Shown here: piece after piece, positions 62,799 to 64,000 of the stretch
How the letters are laid out: each line of letters opens with the position of its first letter
Numbering within the stretch: the first letter of the stretch is position 1
Assembly: GCF_030161615.1 (NCBI RefSeq)
Contig: NZ_BSUN01000001.1
Location: forward strand, 124,001 to 188,000
Source: Demequina litorisediminis
Lineage (GTDB): Bacteria > Actinomycetota > Actinomycetes > Actinomycetales > Demequinaceae
Reading direction: 5' to 3'
Length of the DNA stretch: 64,000 bases
Notes under the pieces: model-generated
Database searches by the model: none
Told to the model about the DNA's origin: nothing
The model's input: only the letters and a program-made list of their open reading frames with translations
Translations under genes and position numbers: made by a program

Positions 62799-64000
62799 TG
62801 CTCGGGGTCCCAGCCGAAGAAGACGCGCTCAGTCACCGCTCTCGAGCGACGGGTCACGCGGCCGTACCGATCGGCCAGTTGAGCGCCGGACAGCCGCAGC
62901 GACAGGATCTCGCCTAGCACTCCGAGTTCCCTGGTATCACCGGGCAGAACGTCCTTGTCGCGGGTCTTTCCTCGCAGCGCAATCGCTCCTCGCAAGTCCG
63001 TCGCGAGCCGCCACGCCTCCGCGAGCACTGCCTCGTCGGCGGCGTCCAGCAGCCCCTGCGCGGTCGCGGCCTCAAGCCCCTCGAGGGTTCGCGTGGTGCG
63101 CAGTGCGGGATACGCGTGGCCGTGCTCCAACTGGAGGCGCTGCACGGACCATTCGACATCCGAAAGCCCCCAGGTCCGAGCCTGAGGTGCCTGCGCGGGT
63201 CAAGCCCTCGCGGCAGGCGCTCGGACTCCATCCGAGCCTTGAGAGTGCGCATCTGGCGTAGCGCGCCGGCGGGCGCTCTTGCGGGTACCGCACCGTGTCA
63301 ATCATCGCGACAAAGTCCGCCGCGAGCCTGGTCGTCGCCCGCGCACGGTCGGGCACGCAGCAGCGCCTGCGCCTCCCACGGGTCCGACCAGCGGCCGTAA
63401 TACTCGGCTGCGCTGGTGAGTGACCGTGCGAGCGGACCGTTGCGCCCCTCGGGACGTAGGTCCGCATCGATCTCCAGTCCGGGCTGGCTCGACACGGACT
63501 GCAGCAGCCTTCCGCACGCGCTGGGCCACCTTGACGGCGAGTTTCTGACCGTCCGGATGGTCCCCCGACCACACGAACTGCACGTCGGCATCGGAGGTGT
63601 AGCCCATCTCGGACCCGCCGTAGCGCCCCATGGCGACCACGAGGAACCGCACGGGAAGGGACTCGAGGCCGGCGTCGGACGCCACCTCGGCACTGGCGAT
63701 CCGCACTGCCCCCTCGATGAGGACGTCGGCGCTGTCGGAGACTGATGCCGCGGCCTCGACCGGGGTGATGAGGCCAAGGACATCGGCCGATGCCACCCGC
63801 GCCAGTTCGCGTCGCCGCAGCCCTCGGAGTGCGGTGATGCACTGCTCGGCATCCGCGCTGCGTCGGAGGATCGCGTCGGCCTCGGCACGCAGTCGCTCTC
63901 GCGAACGCGGAGCGAGGTCGGCGTCGTTGTCGAGCCACGGAATCGACTCGGCGGACGCGAGCAGTGCGTCGGTGACGTAGGCCGACGTCGAGAGCAGCCT
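62795..64000 (-). CDS. glnE: Glutamine synthetase adenylyltransferase, C-terminal part
   Basis: The gene runs off the right edge of the window; about 400 C-terminal residues are present. AGCT defects near 63259 (deletion), 63327 and 63508, and one missing base in a G run near 63168. The adenylylating domain signs are VVAMGRYGGSEMGYTSDADV, EIDADLRPEGRNGPLARS and LGPGGLSDVEW. It modifies GlnA (49287) in response to nitrogen state. The N-terminal deadenylylation domain lies outside the window. Confidence 0.92.

Noticed and set aside
1946-63509. Programmed ribosomal frameshifting at AGGCT/AGCCT
   Set aside because: Slippery runs and downstream structures are absent, some genes would need five shifts, and deletions as well as insertions occur at the same word.
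1-64000. CRISPR array, tRNA, rRNA, insertion sequence or prophage
   Set aside because: No regular spaced repeats, cloverleaf-like segments, transposase or phage genes seen on reading; a tRNA scan would be needed to exclude a tRNA fully.

Overview
The window is very GC-rich and reads as a chromosome segment of an aerobic actinobacterium, most likely Micrococcales (Demequinaceae or Cellulomonadaceae level; an inference from gene content, not a measured placement). The backbone follows, in nearly the same order, a block I recall from Mycobacterium tuberculosis (about Rv2193 to Rv2221c): ctaE-qcrC-qcrA-qcrB, ctaF/ctaD/ctaC, erpA, a glycerate kinase, DUF3043, pepA, lpd-sucB, a TIGR01777 epimerase, lipB-lipA, DUF4191, RDD, glnA and glnE.

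Layout: 1-4.1 kb cytochrome bc1 plus the end of ctaE; 4.3-5.7 kb superoxide dismutase and a K+ channel; 6.0-9.0 kb ctaC-ctaD-ctaF (minus strand); 9.0-13.5 kb a cysteine-desulfurase-like protein, erpA, glycerate kinase, nadA, DUF3043. An accessory stretch follows (13.6-34.8 kb): poxB with a divergent TetR gene, an aldo/keto reductase, a LacI/alpha-xylosidase pair, a LysR/TDT-exporter pair, an 8-oxoguanine-deaminase-like enzyme, and a large catabolic cluster. That cluster has a flavin/2Fe-2S reductase with an XRE-cupin regulator, divergent from amidohydrolase, ABC importer, SDR, FAD oxidase, creatininase-like, FMN-oxidase-like and MTHFR-like genes. From 34.8 to 50.7 kb the backbone resumes (pyrD, pepA, lpd, sucB, epimerase, kinase-like protein, MMPL transporter, lipB, lipA, DUF4191, HAD, RDD, glnA). 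From 50.8 to 64 kb: a helicase IV-like protein, a nitrite/NO module (membrane-anchored nirK fusion, two DUF2249 proteins, a cysteine-rich SufR-like regulator), a GH13/LacI/PfkB sugar operon, two paralogous membrane proteins, and the 3' part of glnE.

The most striking property is at sequence level. Most genes are broken by single-base indels, and nearly all of these fall where the intact codon path needs an AGCT tetranucleotide, which is present instead as AGGCT or AGCCT (less often AGC, AGT or similar). I found about 90 such sites by eye; after correcting them nearly every gene length becomes a multiple of three and the protein families become intact. I read these as systematic consensus errors at a modified AGCT motif (typical of single-technology nanopore assemblies of a host with an AluI-like methylase), not as pseudogenes. 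Coordinates below therefore span each whole gene, and the evidence gives the approximate indel positions.

Functionally the window combines the respiratory chain (bc1 and aa3 oxidase), Fe-S and NAD synthesis, lipoylation with its target 2-oxoacid dehydrogenase subunits, and glutamine synthesis with its adenylylation control. Accessory sugar, heterocycle and nitrite functions are set between these. I saw no tRNA, rRNA, CRISPR array, insertion sequence or phage gene, and no gap above about 300 bases without a gene.
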